DNA of 64,000 bases from DAIPKP01 sp964539095. Lineage in GTDB: Bacteria; Synergistota; Synergistia; Synergistales; Aminiphilaceae. Location: NCBI GenBank assembly GCA_964539095.1, contig CAZIFL010000012.1, forward strand, positions 1 through 64,000, given 5' to 3'. Of the stretch, positions 50,939 through 60,808 are shown piece by piece. Both the position numbers and the translations under genes were made by a program. Numbering within the stretch: position 1 is the first letter of the stretch; every line of letters starts with the position of its first letter. Below the pieces are notes generated by a model. That model saw only the letters and a list, made by a program, of their open reading frames with translations. It searched no databases and was not told the DNA's origin.

Positions 50939-52075
50939 CTAGCTGTTTCGTATCACGTTTCCCGGATCATCCGCTCCCGATGCCTCGGCACCGCAGGAGC
51001 CACAGTAGGGGAGCAGGGTCTCCCGAAGGGCGCCGCACTTTTCACAGGGGCTGTAGAGCAGGGTGCCGCAGGAGGGGCAGGTGTAGGGCTTTCCCGAGCT
51101 GTCCGGAAAGGAAATCGTCCCCGGAGGTAGCATCCGGAAGATGGTCTTGCGGGTCCAGCTCAGGAAACGCAGAGGCCCCCGGCGGATGGGGTACTCACAG
51201 ACGGGGCAGAGGAAGTGCCGGTATCCCTCCCGGTAGGTCTTGAGAAGGGAGGATTTTCGAGGGCGTTGGATGCTTCTGGCGATGAGCACCATAAGCCCCC
51301 AGGCCACCACAATTCCCGCCCCCAGAAGGGTGTACTTCATGTAGAAGAAGGGAAAGGAGGCGTGGGCAGTCATGGCGGTACGGGCAAAGACCGCCACCGT
51401 GAGGGCCACGCCGCCGGGGCGGTAGAGGGTGTTCCAGCTTTTTTTCGTGATCCCCAGGCATGCCGCGAGAAGCGGTATCAGAAAAGCGAGCTGGTAGATC
51501 CCCCGGCGGAAATCCTGCTCCTGGTGAAGATCGTTATAGGATTGCCGAATCCGGTTATCCTCGGCGGTGAGCTTTTCCTGAAGCTGCCGAAGCTCTTCCT
51601 GGGCGGCATTCTCCTTTTCCGCCAGCAGAATCCGCTCTTCGTTATTCTTCTGATAGTTTGCCTGGCTCTTCAGAAAGGAGTTCAGTGCTCTTTCCAGATT
51701 CTCCTGTCCCGACGGGCTCAGGGGGGCGTCTTTCTGCACGCTCAGCTTCTGCATCTCCGCAAGTTGCCGCATGGTGGCCTCCAGGGTGCGAATCCCCTCC
51801 TGGGCCATCTGCTGGCGCCCCTCCAGCACGCGCAGGCTCCGTCGTATCTCCTCAAGGGAGGCTCGAGTCTCCTGGAGCCGTATCTCAAGATCGGGTGTCA
51901 GATGCTCTTCCCGAAACTCCTGATAGGAGGGGGAGAAGGGGAGTGTCCTGATATCGGTGACGACAAATCCCAGAAGCCAGAAAAAGAAAACCCCCAGAAG
52001 CACCCCAAGCAGGCGGATCCCCAGATGGGGGAGCCACCATCCCGCAGTATGACGTGATCCACGCTTTGAAGGCAT
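50939..52075 (-). CDS. membrane coiled-coil protein with zinc ribbons
   Basis: 378 residues. An N-terminal helix (LGIRLLGVLLGVFFFWLLGF) is followed by a long coiled coil to about residue 195 and then three further helices. The C-terminus holds Cys pairs: CPVCEYPI, TCPSCGTLL, CEKCGALR and CGSCGAEA, which suggest two or three zinc ribbons. I do not know its function. It lies between sensor and lipid genes on the same strand, with its stop 48 bases before the next gene. An envelope-linked scaffold is plausible. Confidence 0.65.
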   Translation of the reverse strand: MPSKRGSRHTAGWWLPHLGIRLLGVLLGVFFFWLLGFVVTDIRTLPFSPSYQEFREEHLTPDLEIRLQETRASLEEIRRSLRVLEGRQQMAQEGIRTLEATMRQLAEMQKLSVQKDAPLSPSGQENLERALNSFLKSQANYQKNNEERILLAEKENAAQEELRQLQEKLTAEDNRIRQSYNDLHQEQDFRRGIYQLAFLIPLLAACLGITKKSWNTLYRPGGVALTVAVFARTAMTAHASFPFFYMKYTLLGAGIVVAWGLMVLIARSIQRPRKSSLLKTYREGYRHFLCPVCEYPIRRGPLRFLSWTRKTIFRMLPPGTISFPDSSGKPYTCPSCGTLLYSPCEKCGALRETLLPYCGSCGAEASGADDPGNVIRNS

Positions 52076-52108
52076 AGAAAAGACACCATCCTTTCGAGGA
52101 CGTATATA

Positions 52109-52140
52109 AGAGCGGTTTTTGCTGCGCGGATGACCGCTCT
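52109..52140 (-). terminator. hairpin after the second sensor gene
   Basis: AGAGCGGT and ACCGCTCT form an 8-pair stem that begins at the stop codon of the GGDAF-EAL gene on the minus strand. There is no T-run. It may mark the end of the sensor pair transcript. Confidence 0.45.
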
Positions 52141-54940
52141 AGGAAGAATGTTTCTGCAGATACCGGAAAAACTCCTCCGGTGGCAGCGGAGGGGAGAAGA
52201 GGTATCCCTGCACCATAAGATCCTTTCCAAGAGATTGGATGAACTGAAGCTGTTCCTCTGTCTCTACCCCTTCTATCGTAAGCTCTACTCCCAGCTCACG
52301 GGCCATGAAGGCGAGGGTGGACATCACTGCCTGGGTGCTGGGGTTGTAGTGAACGTCCGCCGTAAGGGAGCGATCGACCTTGATCCCCCCCAGAGGAAGA
52401 TGCTGGATATAGGAGAGAGAGGAGTATCCCGTACCGAAATCATCAAGGGAGAAGCGAATCCCCTCTTTGTTAAGATCTTCCATGATCGTTTTTGCTCTTT
52501 GGAGATCGTTCATAAAGACGCTCTCGGTAATCTCCAGCTCCAGAAGAACGGGATCGATACCGGCTTTTTCGATGCTCCGGAGTATAGAGGAGGAGAAGTC
52601 TTCGTCGTTAAACTGCCTGGAGGATACATTGACCGCCATGGGAAATCTTTTTCCGAGATTCCGATTCCACTGTTTAATCTGTTCGCTGGCGGTGACAAGC
52701 GCCAGCTCTCCCAGGCGAACGATCTCACCCATCTCCTCCGCCAGAGGGATGAAGATGTCTGGCGGAATGATCCCCTTTCCTGGGCGGATCCACCGCATAA
52801 GGGCCTCCATGCCGCAGATCGTCCCCGGTGTGGCGGTAAGCTTCGGCTGGTAGTACATGATAAACTCTTTTTCCTGAATTCCCCGGCGCAGTTCGTTCTC
52901 CAAAGCATAACGTGCCTGCATCTCTTCGTTCATGTCCAAGGTGTAGAGCTGAAACCAGTCCCGGTTCTCCTCCTTGGCTCGCCCCAGGGCGAGAGATGCA
53001 TTTTTCAGCAGCTCCTCCGGGGTGGAGGCATCCTGCGGATAGACGCTGATACCGCCGCTGGCGGTAACGTGGATCTCCTCGCTCTCCCAGACAAAGGGTT
53101 CTCGAACCGCCCGGATCATTCTCTCCGCTATCGCCAGAGGATCACGGAGATCCCGGCCAAAGGGGAGAAGAAAGACAAAAGCATCCCCTCCGAACCGGGC
53201 GAGATGTCCCTCTTCCGGAAGGATCTTTTCGAAGCGCCGGGCTGTCTCACGAAGCAGATCGTCTCCTACGGCGTATCCCAGGCTTCGGTTGATCGTATCG
53301 AAGCGATCCAGACCGATGAGCATCACCGCAATATGCGATCTCTGCTCCTCCGCCTGCTTGCACGCCACGGCGAGACGATCCAGAAAGAGACGGCGGTTGG
53401 GGAGTTTTGTGAGATTGTCGTGGAGTGTTTCATACTCCAGCTCCACCCGGCTCTGATGGATTTCACTGCGATCCTGAAGCACCCCAATATAGTGAAGAAT
53501 CGTCCCCTGCTGATCCGTAAGAGCGGTAATTGTTAACAGCAACGGGTAGATGTCCCCCTCTTTGCGGAGCTGCCAGAGTTCTCCCTCCCAGAAGTGCCTC
53601 TTTTTGAGCTGGCGATACATGGTTTCGTAGATCTCCCGGGGCTGGAGAGAGTTGGAGAAGAATTCCAGCGTTTCGCCCTCTACCTCTTTAAAGGAGTATC
53701 CCGTGACGGTGGTGAAGGCGGGGTTTGTGGTAAGAATACGCTGATCCTGATCCGCCATAAAGATCCCTTCTCCGATATGCTCGAAGCTTTTGTTCAGGAG
53801 ATGGAGCTGGCTCTGGATCTTTTCCATCATGATCTGGCGCTTTTTGAGCATGTCGTCCAGGCGTCGCAGAGACCGGGTATGATTTTCGATCTCCTTCATG
53901 AGGGTTTTGTTGCTCTGGGAGAGATGATGATGTTCCGTCATGTCCGCCACGATGAGAAGCCCCAGGTTTTTCTCCGCCTGAAGAGAAACCAGCGAATAGA
54001 GCACCTGCCGTGCCTCTCCCGAAGCGTGCAGAATGGCTTGGGGTACGTTGGAGAGGGGCTGCTGGCACCGCAGCAGGTTCAGGGAGCATTCGAAATCCTC
54101 ATCCTCGGGGATGATCCCCAGGTGGAGCAGTGTCTCTCCCCCCATATCCCGAAGAGAGTGCCCGAAGATCTTTTCCAGAGCAGGGTTTCCCTCCAGGATG
54201 GCCCCGTTCTCAAGAGAGCAGAGCCCCATGCCGTAGGGGGCTGTGTTAAAGATTCGGCGGAACTTCTCTTCGCTCTCCTGAATCTGTTTCTGCGCCTGAT
54301 GGCTCCGTCGCTGGAGTTCAAGAGCAAGAAAGAGAAGCCCCAGGGATGCTCCGAGAGCGATGGCGAGGGCAACAACAACATTGTTGCGAATGATGTTTTT
54401 TTGAATCTCTCCGGTCTGATGACGGAAGGATGCGATCAGATTCTCCTTCACCACTTCATTCTCGCGCTGCAGATCCTGGAGATAGGAGATGTTGACCCCT
54501 ATCTCCGCCGAGCCGATGGAGGTTCCCTGGTAGAGGATGTTCTGTTGGAACGTGCGGATCTCTTCTTCCGGGACAGAGAGTTCTTGTGACGCTCCCTGAA
54601 TCTTTCCCGTCTCATCGTAGAGGGCTCCGTAGACTACGTGAGGAACTTCGAGCACCCCCTCGGCAGCCTCCTGAAGGGAGGCATAGTTAAAATTCCAGAG
54701 ATGGGGTGCGGCGATCCAGGAAAAGTACTGGGTTACCGCATTCCCGTATGCCTCGGCAGCCTCGCGATCGCGGAGGTTTTTATGGAGGATGTCCTTCTGC
54801 AGCATGGTCTCGGTGATGGTCTCCACAGATTCGGACATCTCCTGAAATCCTGTCCGGGTGACAAGAAGAAGAGAGCCCGTAAGAACCAGGATGATGCAGG
54901 TCACGAGAAGGCCAAATTTAACGACTACCCCCTTAAACAT
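52139..54940 (-). CDS. membrane sensor with PAS, GGDAF and EAL domains
   Basis: 933 residues. A first helix (LLVTCIILVLTGSLLLV) is followed by a periplasmic region of about 170 residues, then a second helix, a PAS domain, a coiled coil, a second PAS (ILTTNPAFTTVTGYSFKEVE) and a cyclase domain with GGDAF instead of GGDEF. The terminal EAL domain is intact: MEALMRW, NVSSRQF, ELEITESVF, DDFGTGYSSL, KVDRSL, EGVETEEQ, QGYLF. The altered cyclase signature suggests a phosphodiesterase in practice. Its start overlaps the stop of the similar upstream gene by eight bases. Confidence 0.9.
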   Translation of the reverse strand: MFKGVVVKFGLLVTCIILVLTGSLLLVTRTGFQEMSESVETITETMLQKDILHKNLRDREAAEAYGNAVTQYFSWIAAPHLWNFNYASLQEAAEGVLEVPHVVYGALYDETGKIQGASQELSVPEEEIRTFQQNILYQGTSIGSAEIGVNISYLQDLQRENEVVKENLIASFRHQTGEIQKNIIRNNVVVALAIALGASLGLLFLALELQRRSHQAQKQIQESEEKFRRIFNTAPYGMGLCSLENGAILEGNPALEKIFGHSLRDMGGETLLHLGIIPEDEDFECSLNLLRCQQPLSNVPQAILHASGEARQVLYSLVSLQAEKNLGLLIVADMTEHHHLSQSNKTLMKEIENHTRSLRRLDDMLKKRQIMMEKIQSQLHLLNKSFEHIGEGIFMADQDQRILTTNPAFTTVTGYSFKEVEGETLEFFSNSLQPREIYETMYRQLKKRHFWEGELWQLRKEGDIYPLLLTITALTDQQGTILHYIGVLQDRSEIHQSRVELEYETLHDNLTKLPNRRLFLDRLAVACKQAEEQRSHIAVMLIGLDRFDTINRSLGYAVGDDLLRETARRFEKILPEEGHLARFGGDAFVFLLPFGRDLRDPLAIAERMIRAVREPFVWESEEIHVTASGGISVYPQDASTPEELLKNASLALGRAKEENRDWFQLYTLDMNEEMQARYALENELRRGIQEKEFIMYYQPKLTATPGTICGMEALMRWIRPGKGIIPPDIFIPLAEEMGEIVRLGELALVTASEQIKQWNRNLGKRFPMAVNVSSRQFNDEDFSSSILRSIEKAGIDPVLLELEITESVFMNDLQRAKTIMEDLNKEGIRFSLDDFGTGYSSLSYIQHLPLGGIKVDRSLTADVHYNPSTQAVMSTLAFMARELGVELTIEGVETEEQLQFIQSLGKDLMVQGYLFSPPLPPEEFFRYLQKHSS

Positions 54941-57842
54941 GCGTTCCCTCGGAATCGTCTTTCTGGAGATAGCGTAGGAACTCCTCCGGAGGCAGGGGCG
55001 GGGAGAAAAGATATCCCTGTACCATGAGATCGTTTCCGAGAGACTGGATGAATGCGAGCTGTTCCTGAGTCTCCACGCCCTCTACCGTAAGCTCCAGGGC
55101 AAGCTCCCGGGCCATGAAGACCAGGGTGGAGATGATTGCCCGGGTATCCGGATTCGTGTGGAGGTCGAAGGTGAGAGAGCGGTCTATCTTGATCCCCGAA
55201 AGAGGAAGATGGTGGATGTAGGAGAGCGAAGAGTATCCCGTACCGAAATCGTCGAGGGAGAAGCGGATTCCCTCCTTTTGAAGGTCCTTCATAATGCGCA
55301 CCGCCTTGGAGAGATTTGTCATGAAGGCACTCTCGGTGATCTCCAGCTCTACGGTGGAGGGGTCTACCCCGGCCTTTTCAATCGCCTCCAGTACGGAGGT
55401 ACAGAAGGCGTTGTCCGAAAACTGTTGTGGAGAAACGTTTACCGCAATCTGAAGATGGTGCCCCAGGGTGTTCCACTCCTGGGCCTGCCTGCATGCGGTG
55501 GTTATGGCCATCTTGCCGAGAGAGACGATCTCGCCAATCTCCTCTGCAAGAGGGATGAAGGTTACCGGAGAGATAATCCCCTTGCCGGGCCGAATCCAGC
55601 GCATGAGAGCTTCGGAGCCCATCACTCGCCCTGTGGCGGCGTGGATCTTCGGCTGGTAGTACAAAAAGAACTCCTGCTCCGAGATGCCTTTACGCAGCTC
55701 GTTTTCCACGTCATGCCGGATCTGCATGTGTTCGTTCATGTCTTCTGTAAAGAGTTGGTACCAGTTGCGACTCTCCAGCTTTGCCCGCCCCAGGGCGAGG
55801 GAGGCGTTTTTTAAAAGATTTTCCGGTAGGTTGGCATCCTGAGGGTAGATGCTGATTCCCGCACTTGCGGTGATGCGAACCTCATGTTCTCCGAGCTGAA
55901 AGGGAAGGCGAAGAACCTGAATCAGATCTTCCGCAAGCCGGAGAGGCTGCCGGATGTTTTTGGAAAAGGGGATACACGCCACAAACTCATCCCCCCCAAA
56001 GCGCGCCAGCGTGACAGTCTCGGGGAGTACTTTTTCCATGCGGGAGGCGGCCTGGAGAAGAAGCTCATCTCCCACGGCATATCCCAGGCTCTTGTTGATA
56101 TGGCTGAAGCGGTCCAGCCCCAGAAGCAGTACCGCCAGATGCGAGGAAGACTCCTCAGCGTGCCGGCACGCCATGGTGAGGCGATCGAGAAAAAGCGTTT
56201 TGTTGGGGAGCCTGGTGAGATGGTCGTGCAGCGTCTCATGTTTTAGCTCTGCCCGGCTCTGATGGATTTCGCTCCGGTCCTGCACCACCCCGATATAGTG
56301 AGTGACCTTCCCCTCCCGGTCGGTAAGTCCCGTAAGCGTAAGGTGGAGGGGATAGGGCTCTCCCTCTTTGCGCCGCCCCCAAAGCTCTCCTTCCCAGCAG
56401 TGCTCCTCCTGAAGCTTGCGATCAACCTCCTGGTAGGTCTCCGGGGGATTGAGGTCCGTTCGAAGTTCAGTGGTCCCCTTGCGTTCCAGATCCGAGAGAG
56501 AGTAGCCCGTGATGGTGGTGAAGGCGGGATTGACCATGAGAATCTGCCGATCTGCATCGGAGACATAGATTCCCTCGCTTACGTACTCGAAGGTCTTGTT
56601 CAGAAGGGCCATCTGATGCTGTATCTTCTCCACCAGATTCTGACGTTTTCGAAGCATCTCGTCCAGGTGCTGTAAGTCGCGGGAGCGGCTCCGGATTTTC
56701 TCCTGAAGCTCCTCATTGTTTTTCGCAAGGAGATGCTGTTCCATTACATCCACCACGATGGCGATGAAGAGATCTTCCTCCTCCAGTTTCAGCGGAGCCA
56801 GGGAGCAGAGAACCCGCCGCTCCTTCCCAGAAGGGAGGGAGAGTACGTGCGATACGTTGTGAATGCTCTCTCCCCGGCGGAGTTTGTTCAGGGATTCCTG
56901 AAGAGCCTCTTCACTGATCATGGTTCCCGCCTCCGGAAGAGTTTTCCCCCGAAGGGCCTCCGGAGCTGTTTCCAGAAGGGCACTGATAGCTTGGTTGGCC
57001 TCAAGGAACTGCCCCGTTTCCAGAGAGTGCAGGGCGATGCCGTAGGGGGCGGTGTCGAAAATTCCCCGGAGCTTTTTCTCGCTGTCCTGAATTTTGCGAA
57101 GGGCTTGCGTCTCCCGTCTCTGGAGCTTGAGGGTTCGCAGAGAAAGAAAAAAAGCCACGCCGCAGGCTACCGCCGCAAGAAAAAGCCCCGTCCCAATCAG
57201 GATGTTCCGCCACTTGGCCACCTCGGCCCGGACATCTTCCACATAAACACCGGTGCCGATTATCCAGTCCCAGGGTTCGAAATGCTCCACGTAGGATATC
57301 TTGGGCTCCACCCTATTGGGATCGTCCTTCCACTGCCACTGGTACTCCAGAAAGCCGCCCTTCTGGTTTTTTACTATTTCTCTCATGCGAAGAATAAGAT
57401 CCTGAAGCAGCTTGCCACCAGGATCGTGCACTGTGGCGGGATCGCGATTCTCCATATCCTGCCTGTAGGGGTGCATAAGAAGATACCCTCGACCATCAAT
57501 AATCCAATAATAATCTTTAAGCTCTTCCCCGAACCGGAGATCCCGCATGCGACGCATGGCTCGCCCCTGGGCCTCCTCCAGCGGCTCTCGTCCGTCCAGA
57601 TAATCCTGATGCCTGGATTGGAGACTACTTGTTATGGATTCCACCATGCGATGGCAGAGGTCGTATTTCTGCCTGGTAAAGGTTTCCTCCAGCAGAGGAA
57701 TGAGGAAGCCGAAGCCTATGATCAGAAAGAGTACAAAGATGATGAGAGGGGGGAGCACGAGATTGCTGAAGATGCCCAGAAAGAGGTGCGAGTCTTCAGG
57801 GGAGTCGGCGGCGTTTTTTCGATGGAGCCTGGATGCCTTCAT
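54933..57842 (-). CDS. membrane sensor with sCache, PAS, GGDEF and EAL domains
   Basis: 969 residues from ATG 57842 with AAAGGA upstream; the open frame reaches 57992. The first helix (LPPLIIFVLFLIIGFGFLIP) precedes an sCache_2 domain (YYWIIDGRGYLLMHPY, DPATVHDPGGKLL, FEPWDWIIGTGVYVEDV) and a second helix. Two PAS domains, a GGDEF domain with intact signature (LARFGGDEFVACIP) but no obvious RxxD inhibition site, and a complete EAL domain follow. It is a close paralogue of the next gene from the PAS region onward. It may make or break c-di-GMP in response to an external ligand. Confidence 0.9.
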   Translation of the reverse strand: MKASRLHRKNAADSPEDSHLFLGIFSNLVLPPLIIFVLFLIIGFGFLIPLLEETFTRQKYDLCHRMVESITSSLQSRHQDYLDGREPLEEAQGRAMRRMRDLRFGEELKDYYWIIDGRGYLLMHPYRQDMENRDPATVHDPGGKLLQDLILRMREIVKNQKGGFLEYQWQWKDDPNRVEPKISYVEHFEPWDWIIGTGVYVEDVRAEVAKWRNILIGTGLFLAAVACGVAFFLSLRTLKLQRRETQALRKIQDSEKKLRGIFDTAPYGIALHSLETGQFLEANQAISALLETAPEALRGKTLPEAGTMISEEALQESLNKLRRGESIHNVSHVLSLPSGKERRVLCSLAPLKLEEEDLFIAIVVDVMEQHLLAKNNEELQEKIRSRSRDLQHLDEMLRKRQNLVEKIQHQMALLNKTFEYVSEGIYVSDADRQILMVNPAFTTITGYSLSDLERKGTTELRTDLNPPETYQEVDRKLQEEHCWEGELWGRRKEGEPYPLHLTLTGLTDREGKVTHYIGVVQDRSEIHQSRAELKHETLHDHLTRLPNKTLFLDRLTMACRHAEESSSHLAVLLLGLDRFSHINKSLGYAVGDELLLQAASRMEKVLPETVTLARFGGDEFVACIPFSKNIRQPLRLAEDLIQVLRLPFQLGEHEVRITASAGISIYPQDANLPENLLKNASLALGRAKLESRNWYQLFTEDMNEHMQIRHDVENELRKGISEQEFFLYYQPKIHAATGRVMGSEALMRWIRPGKGIISPVTFIPLAEEIGEIVSLGKMAITTACRQAQEWNTLGHHLQIAVNVSPQQFSDNAFCTSVLEAIEKAGVDPSTVELEITESAFMTNLSKAVRIMKDLQKEGIRFSLDDFGTGYSSLSYIHHLPLSGIKIDRSLTFDLHTNPDTRAIISTLVFMARELALELTVEGVETQEQLAFIQSLGNDLMVQGYLFSPPLPPEEFLRYLQKDDSEGTHV

Positions 57843-58133
57843 GCGAGCCGTATCCTTTCGAGGAGAGGATTCTCTCCTCACTCTATAGGGGTACTCTCCG
57901 TATCTTTTTCGAAAAGAGGCAACGCTCTCGGTGTGTATGGAACAAGAATTCCCTGTACAATAAGCGGTGAAGCAGGCTCGTACTCTACGCACCTATTCTC
58001 ATACGATGGGGATAAATTGTAAAGTCCCAGGGGAAAGTTTTTCCGGGAATCCCAAAGAGTTTCGGTCGGTTTGTGCAGAGCGAGGTGTAAAAGCAGGATG
58101 AAAGGTTGTTCACAGAAAAAGGGGGAAAAACAG

Positions 58134-59324
58134 ATGGCGGGACATGGAAAAAGTCTTTTGGAAGAGGCCCGGGAGCTTCAGGAGCGCGTGGTGGCGCTAC
58201 GCCGAGAATTTCACCGGCATCCCGAAGCTTCCTTTGAGGAGCATTGGACGGCGGCAAAGGTGGAGGAAGAGCTGCGGCGCCTGGGGCTTGAACCGGTGCG
58301 CGTAGGAGGTACCGGAGTGATGGCGGATATTACGGGAGAGGGAGGGCCCGGTGGCAAGATCTTCGCCCTCCGGGGTGATATGGATGCCCTTGAGGTGGAA
58401 GAAGAGACGGGGCTGGATTTCGCTTCGGAGCGAAAGGGATATATGCATGCCTGCGGGCATGATGCCCATACCGCAGCTCTTCTAGGAGCCGCCATGCTTC
58501 TGCTTTCGCGAAAAGAAGCTTTCCGGGGAACCCTGCGGCTTATCTTTCAGCCTGCGGAGGAGAAGGTGCGGGGGGCAGAGCTGCTTATCCGGGAGGGGGT
58601 TCTCTCCGGGGTGGATGCCATCTTTGGCCAACATATCTGGGCTCCCCTGGAATCGGGAAAGATCTCTATTCAGGATGGGCCTCGTATGGCCGCATCGGAT
58701 GTTTTTACCATCCACATCCGGGGAAAGGGGGGGCATGCGGGGCTCCCCCACGAAACGGTGGATGCCGCTGTGGTGACCTCGGCGGTGGTGATGGCGTTGC
58801 AGTCTTTGGTGAGTCGTGAGATGAACCCCCAGGATCCCGTGGTGGTCACCGTGGGGGAGGTGCACAGCGGTAGCCGAAACAACATTATCCCCGACAAGGG
58901 GATCATCAAAGGAACTGTGCGAACCTTTAACGAGGATGTACGGCGGCAGATTCCCGGAGCCATTGAGCGTATTGCCACGAACACCGCCCGAGCCTATCGG
59001 GGGGAGGCGGAGATGGAGTACCAGTCTGGGGTAGCCGTGACGAAGAACGATCCTCTCATGGCGGCTCTCGCTCGGGGGAGTGCCCGGAAGCTCTTCGGAG
59101 AGGATCGTTTTCAGGAGGTTTCCCCTGTGGGGGGTGCGGAGGATTTTGCCTGCTATCTCCAGAAGATCCCCGGAGCCTTCGGCTTTTTCGGGGGCAAGAG
59201 CCCCAATCCCGAGGCCTCTTCGGCGCATCATCACCCCAAATTTGATATCGACGAGGCCCGAATCTGCGAGATGGCGGCGCTCTACGCCCAGGTGGGGTTG
59301 GACTATCTCGACTCCGGAGAGTAG
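58134..59324 (+). CDS. M20-family amidohydrolase (aminoacylase/carboxypeptidase type)
   Basis: A 396-residue enzyme; the family start MAGHGKSLLEEARELQ fits ATG 58134, with AGGGGGA upstream. Metal and active-site motifs are GDMDALEVEEETGLDF, HACGHDAHTAALLGAAM, QPAEEKVRGAELLI and GGAEDFACYLQ. These enzymes release amino acids from N-acyl or peptide conjugates such as hippurate, which suits an amino-acid-fermenting host. The 290 bases before it (57843-58133) form a divergent promoter region without named features. Confidence 0.9.
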   Translation: MAGHGKSLLEEARELQERVVALRREFHRHPEASFEEHWTAAKVEEELRRLGLEPVRVGGTGVMADITGEGGPGGKIFALRGDMDALEVEEETGLDFASERKGYMHACGHDAHTAALLGAAMLLLSRKEAFRGTLRLIFQPAEEKVRGAELLIREGVLSGVDAIFGQHIWAPLESGKISIQDGPRMAASDVFTIHIRGKGGHAGLPHETVDAAVVTSAVVMALQSLVSREMNPQDPVVVTVGEVHSGSRNNIIPDKGIIKGTVRTFNEDVRRQIPGAIERIATNTARAYRGEAEMEYQSGVAVTKNDPLMAALARGSARKLFGEDRFQEVSPVGGAEDFACYLQKIPGAFGFFGGKSPNPEASSAHHHPKFDIDEARICEMAALYAQVGLDYLDSGE

Positions 59325-59344
59325 AAGACTTCAACAGGTTTTCG

Positions 59345-60739
59345 TTACTGCTCCAGAATAAAGAGCATGACTATCAAGGCGAAGGTGAGATAAAAAATGT
59401 AGTGTCGTAGCCTGCCGGAATGGAGATGCCGCAGCTCCCGTAAAGGATGGCGGAGCAGCTCTGCGGCAGGCCCAAGAAGATCCTCCGCATCGGGGAAGTG
59501 CCCCTCCCTGGGGCGGAAGAGCTTCGGTAGAAGCAGAAAGAGCCCTGCTCCTGCTCCCAGTGGGAGCAGGGCGCTCCCCAGAGAGCCCAAAGACCAGAGC
59601 TTTCCCATCTCTCCCGAAAAGAGAAGGCTCTTCTGGGGAAGTATCCCCAGCAAAAGCAGAGGAAGAGCCAGCAACAGCATCCCCCCCCAGGCGACGAGAG
59701 GGAGGCTTCGGGTCTTTCCTTCCCCCTCCGTTTTTTCCCCGAAGGCCCCTAAAAAAGCGTACCGACCGAACTTGCAGAAGGAGAGCACCGTCCCGACCCC
59801 CGCCAGCTGAAGGCTCCAGAGAGGTACTGGGTGTGATGCCAGGGCGGATTTCACCATCCCCTTTCCCACGTATCCCGCAGTGCCGGGAAACCCCGCAATG
59901 GCCCCAGCCCCCAGGAGAAAGAGGGCAAAAAGAAGGGGAACTTTTCGGGCGGCTCCTCCCAGAAGAGTGAGATCTCGGGAGCCAAAGATCTTCTCCAGGC
60001 TTCCCGCGGTAAGAAAGAGGAGCCCCTTAAAGAGGGCGTGTGCCACCAGGTAGAAAAGGGCCGCCTGGCGACCCTGGGGGGTTCCCGTGGCGAGGGCTGC
60101 CACCATAAACCCTAACTGGCTCACCGTATGGCACGCCAGAAGGCGCTTGGTGTCATGCTGCATAAGAGCCTGAAAGACCCCGTAGAGCGCCATGGTTATC
60201 CCGATGCAGAGAAGAGCCGGAGAGGGTTGGTCCACTAGGCGGAGGAGCCCGTAGATCCCCATCTTTACGGCATACCCCGAAAGGAGCAGGCTCCCCTCGG
60301 TGGGGGCCCGGCTGTGGGTGGGGGGGAGCCAGAAATGCAGCCCTGGAAAGGCCGCCTTAAAGCCCAGGGCGAAGAGAAAGAGGGGGTACCAGGCCTGGGG
60401 AACCGGCCCCAGAGGGGCAGGGCTCCCCGGAGCAGAGAGAAGCGACGCCCCCAGGAGCAACAACGCCCCCCCGGCGAGCTGGGAGAAGAGAAAGATCTTT
60501 GCGGTCTTGCCGTCCGCCGAGGCTACCAGAAGCGCCAGGAGCAGGGAGGAGAGTTCCAGAAAAATTACGAAGCCGAACCAGGTCTGCACAAGAGCGGCCA
60601 TGCAGGCGGTAGCGCAGAAAGAGAGCAGCACCAAAGGCTTCCATGCCCCCTGAAAGGAGCTTTGGCCAAAGAGCAGGGCGGAGATCGTGAGAAGCCCCGC
60701 CAGGGCTATCATGGTTTGGGAGAGAAGATCCGGATTCAT
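59345..60739 (-). CDS. NuoN/MrpD-like proton-conducting antiporter subunit (paralogue 1)
   Basis: 464 residues, about 13-14 helices. The transmembrane Glu (FLELSSLLLALLVAS), the helix-7 Lys (GYAVKMGIYGLLR) and the helix-8 Lys (HALFKGLLFLTAGS), which form the proton path of complex I antiporter subunits, are all present. AAGGGGG lies upstream of ATG 60739. It belongs to a group of consecutive paralogues, so it is probably part of a complex I-like or membrane-bound hydrogenase-type complex whose other genes lie beyond the window. Confidence 0.88.
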   Translation of the reverse strand: MNPDLLSQTMIALAGLLTISALLFGQSSFQGAWKPLVLLSFCATACMAALVQTWFGFVIFLELSSLLLALLVASADGKTAKIFLFSQLAGGALLLLGASLLSAPGSPAPLGPVPQAWYPLFLFALGFKAAFPGLHFWLPPTHSRAPTEGSLLLSGYAVKMGIYGLLRLVDQPSPALLCIGITMALYGVFQALMQHDTKRLLACHTVSQLGFMVAALATGTPQGRQAALFYLVAHALFKGLLFLTAGSLEKIFGSRDLTLLGGAARKVPLLFALFLLGAGAIAGFPGTAGYVGKGMVKSALASHPVPLWSLQLAGVGTVLSFCKFGRYAFLGAFGEKTEGEGKTRSLPLVAWGGMLLLALPLLLLGILPQKSLLFSGEMGKLWSLGSLGSALLPLGAGAGLFLLLPKLFRPREGHFPDAEDLLGPAAELLRHPLRELRHLHSGRLRHYIFYLTFALIVMLFILEQ

Positions 60740-60808
60740 ACGGTTTTCCCCCTTGGAGTGGCTCTGGATACATTTTTCATGAAAAACATCCTTTGCGCTG
60801 ATGTAATC

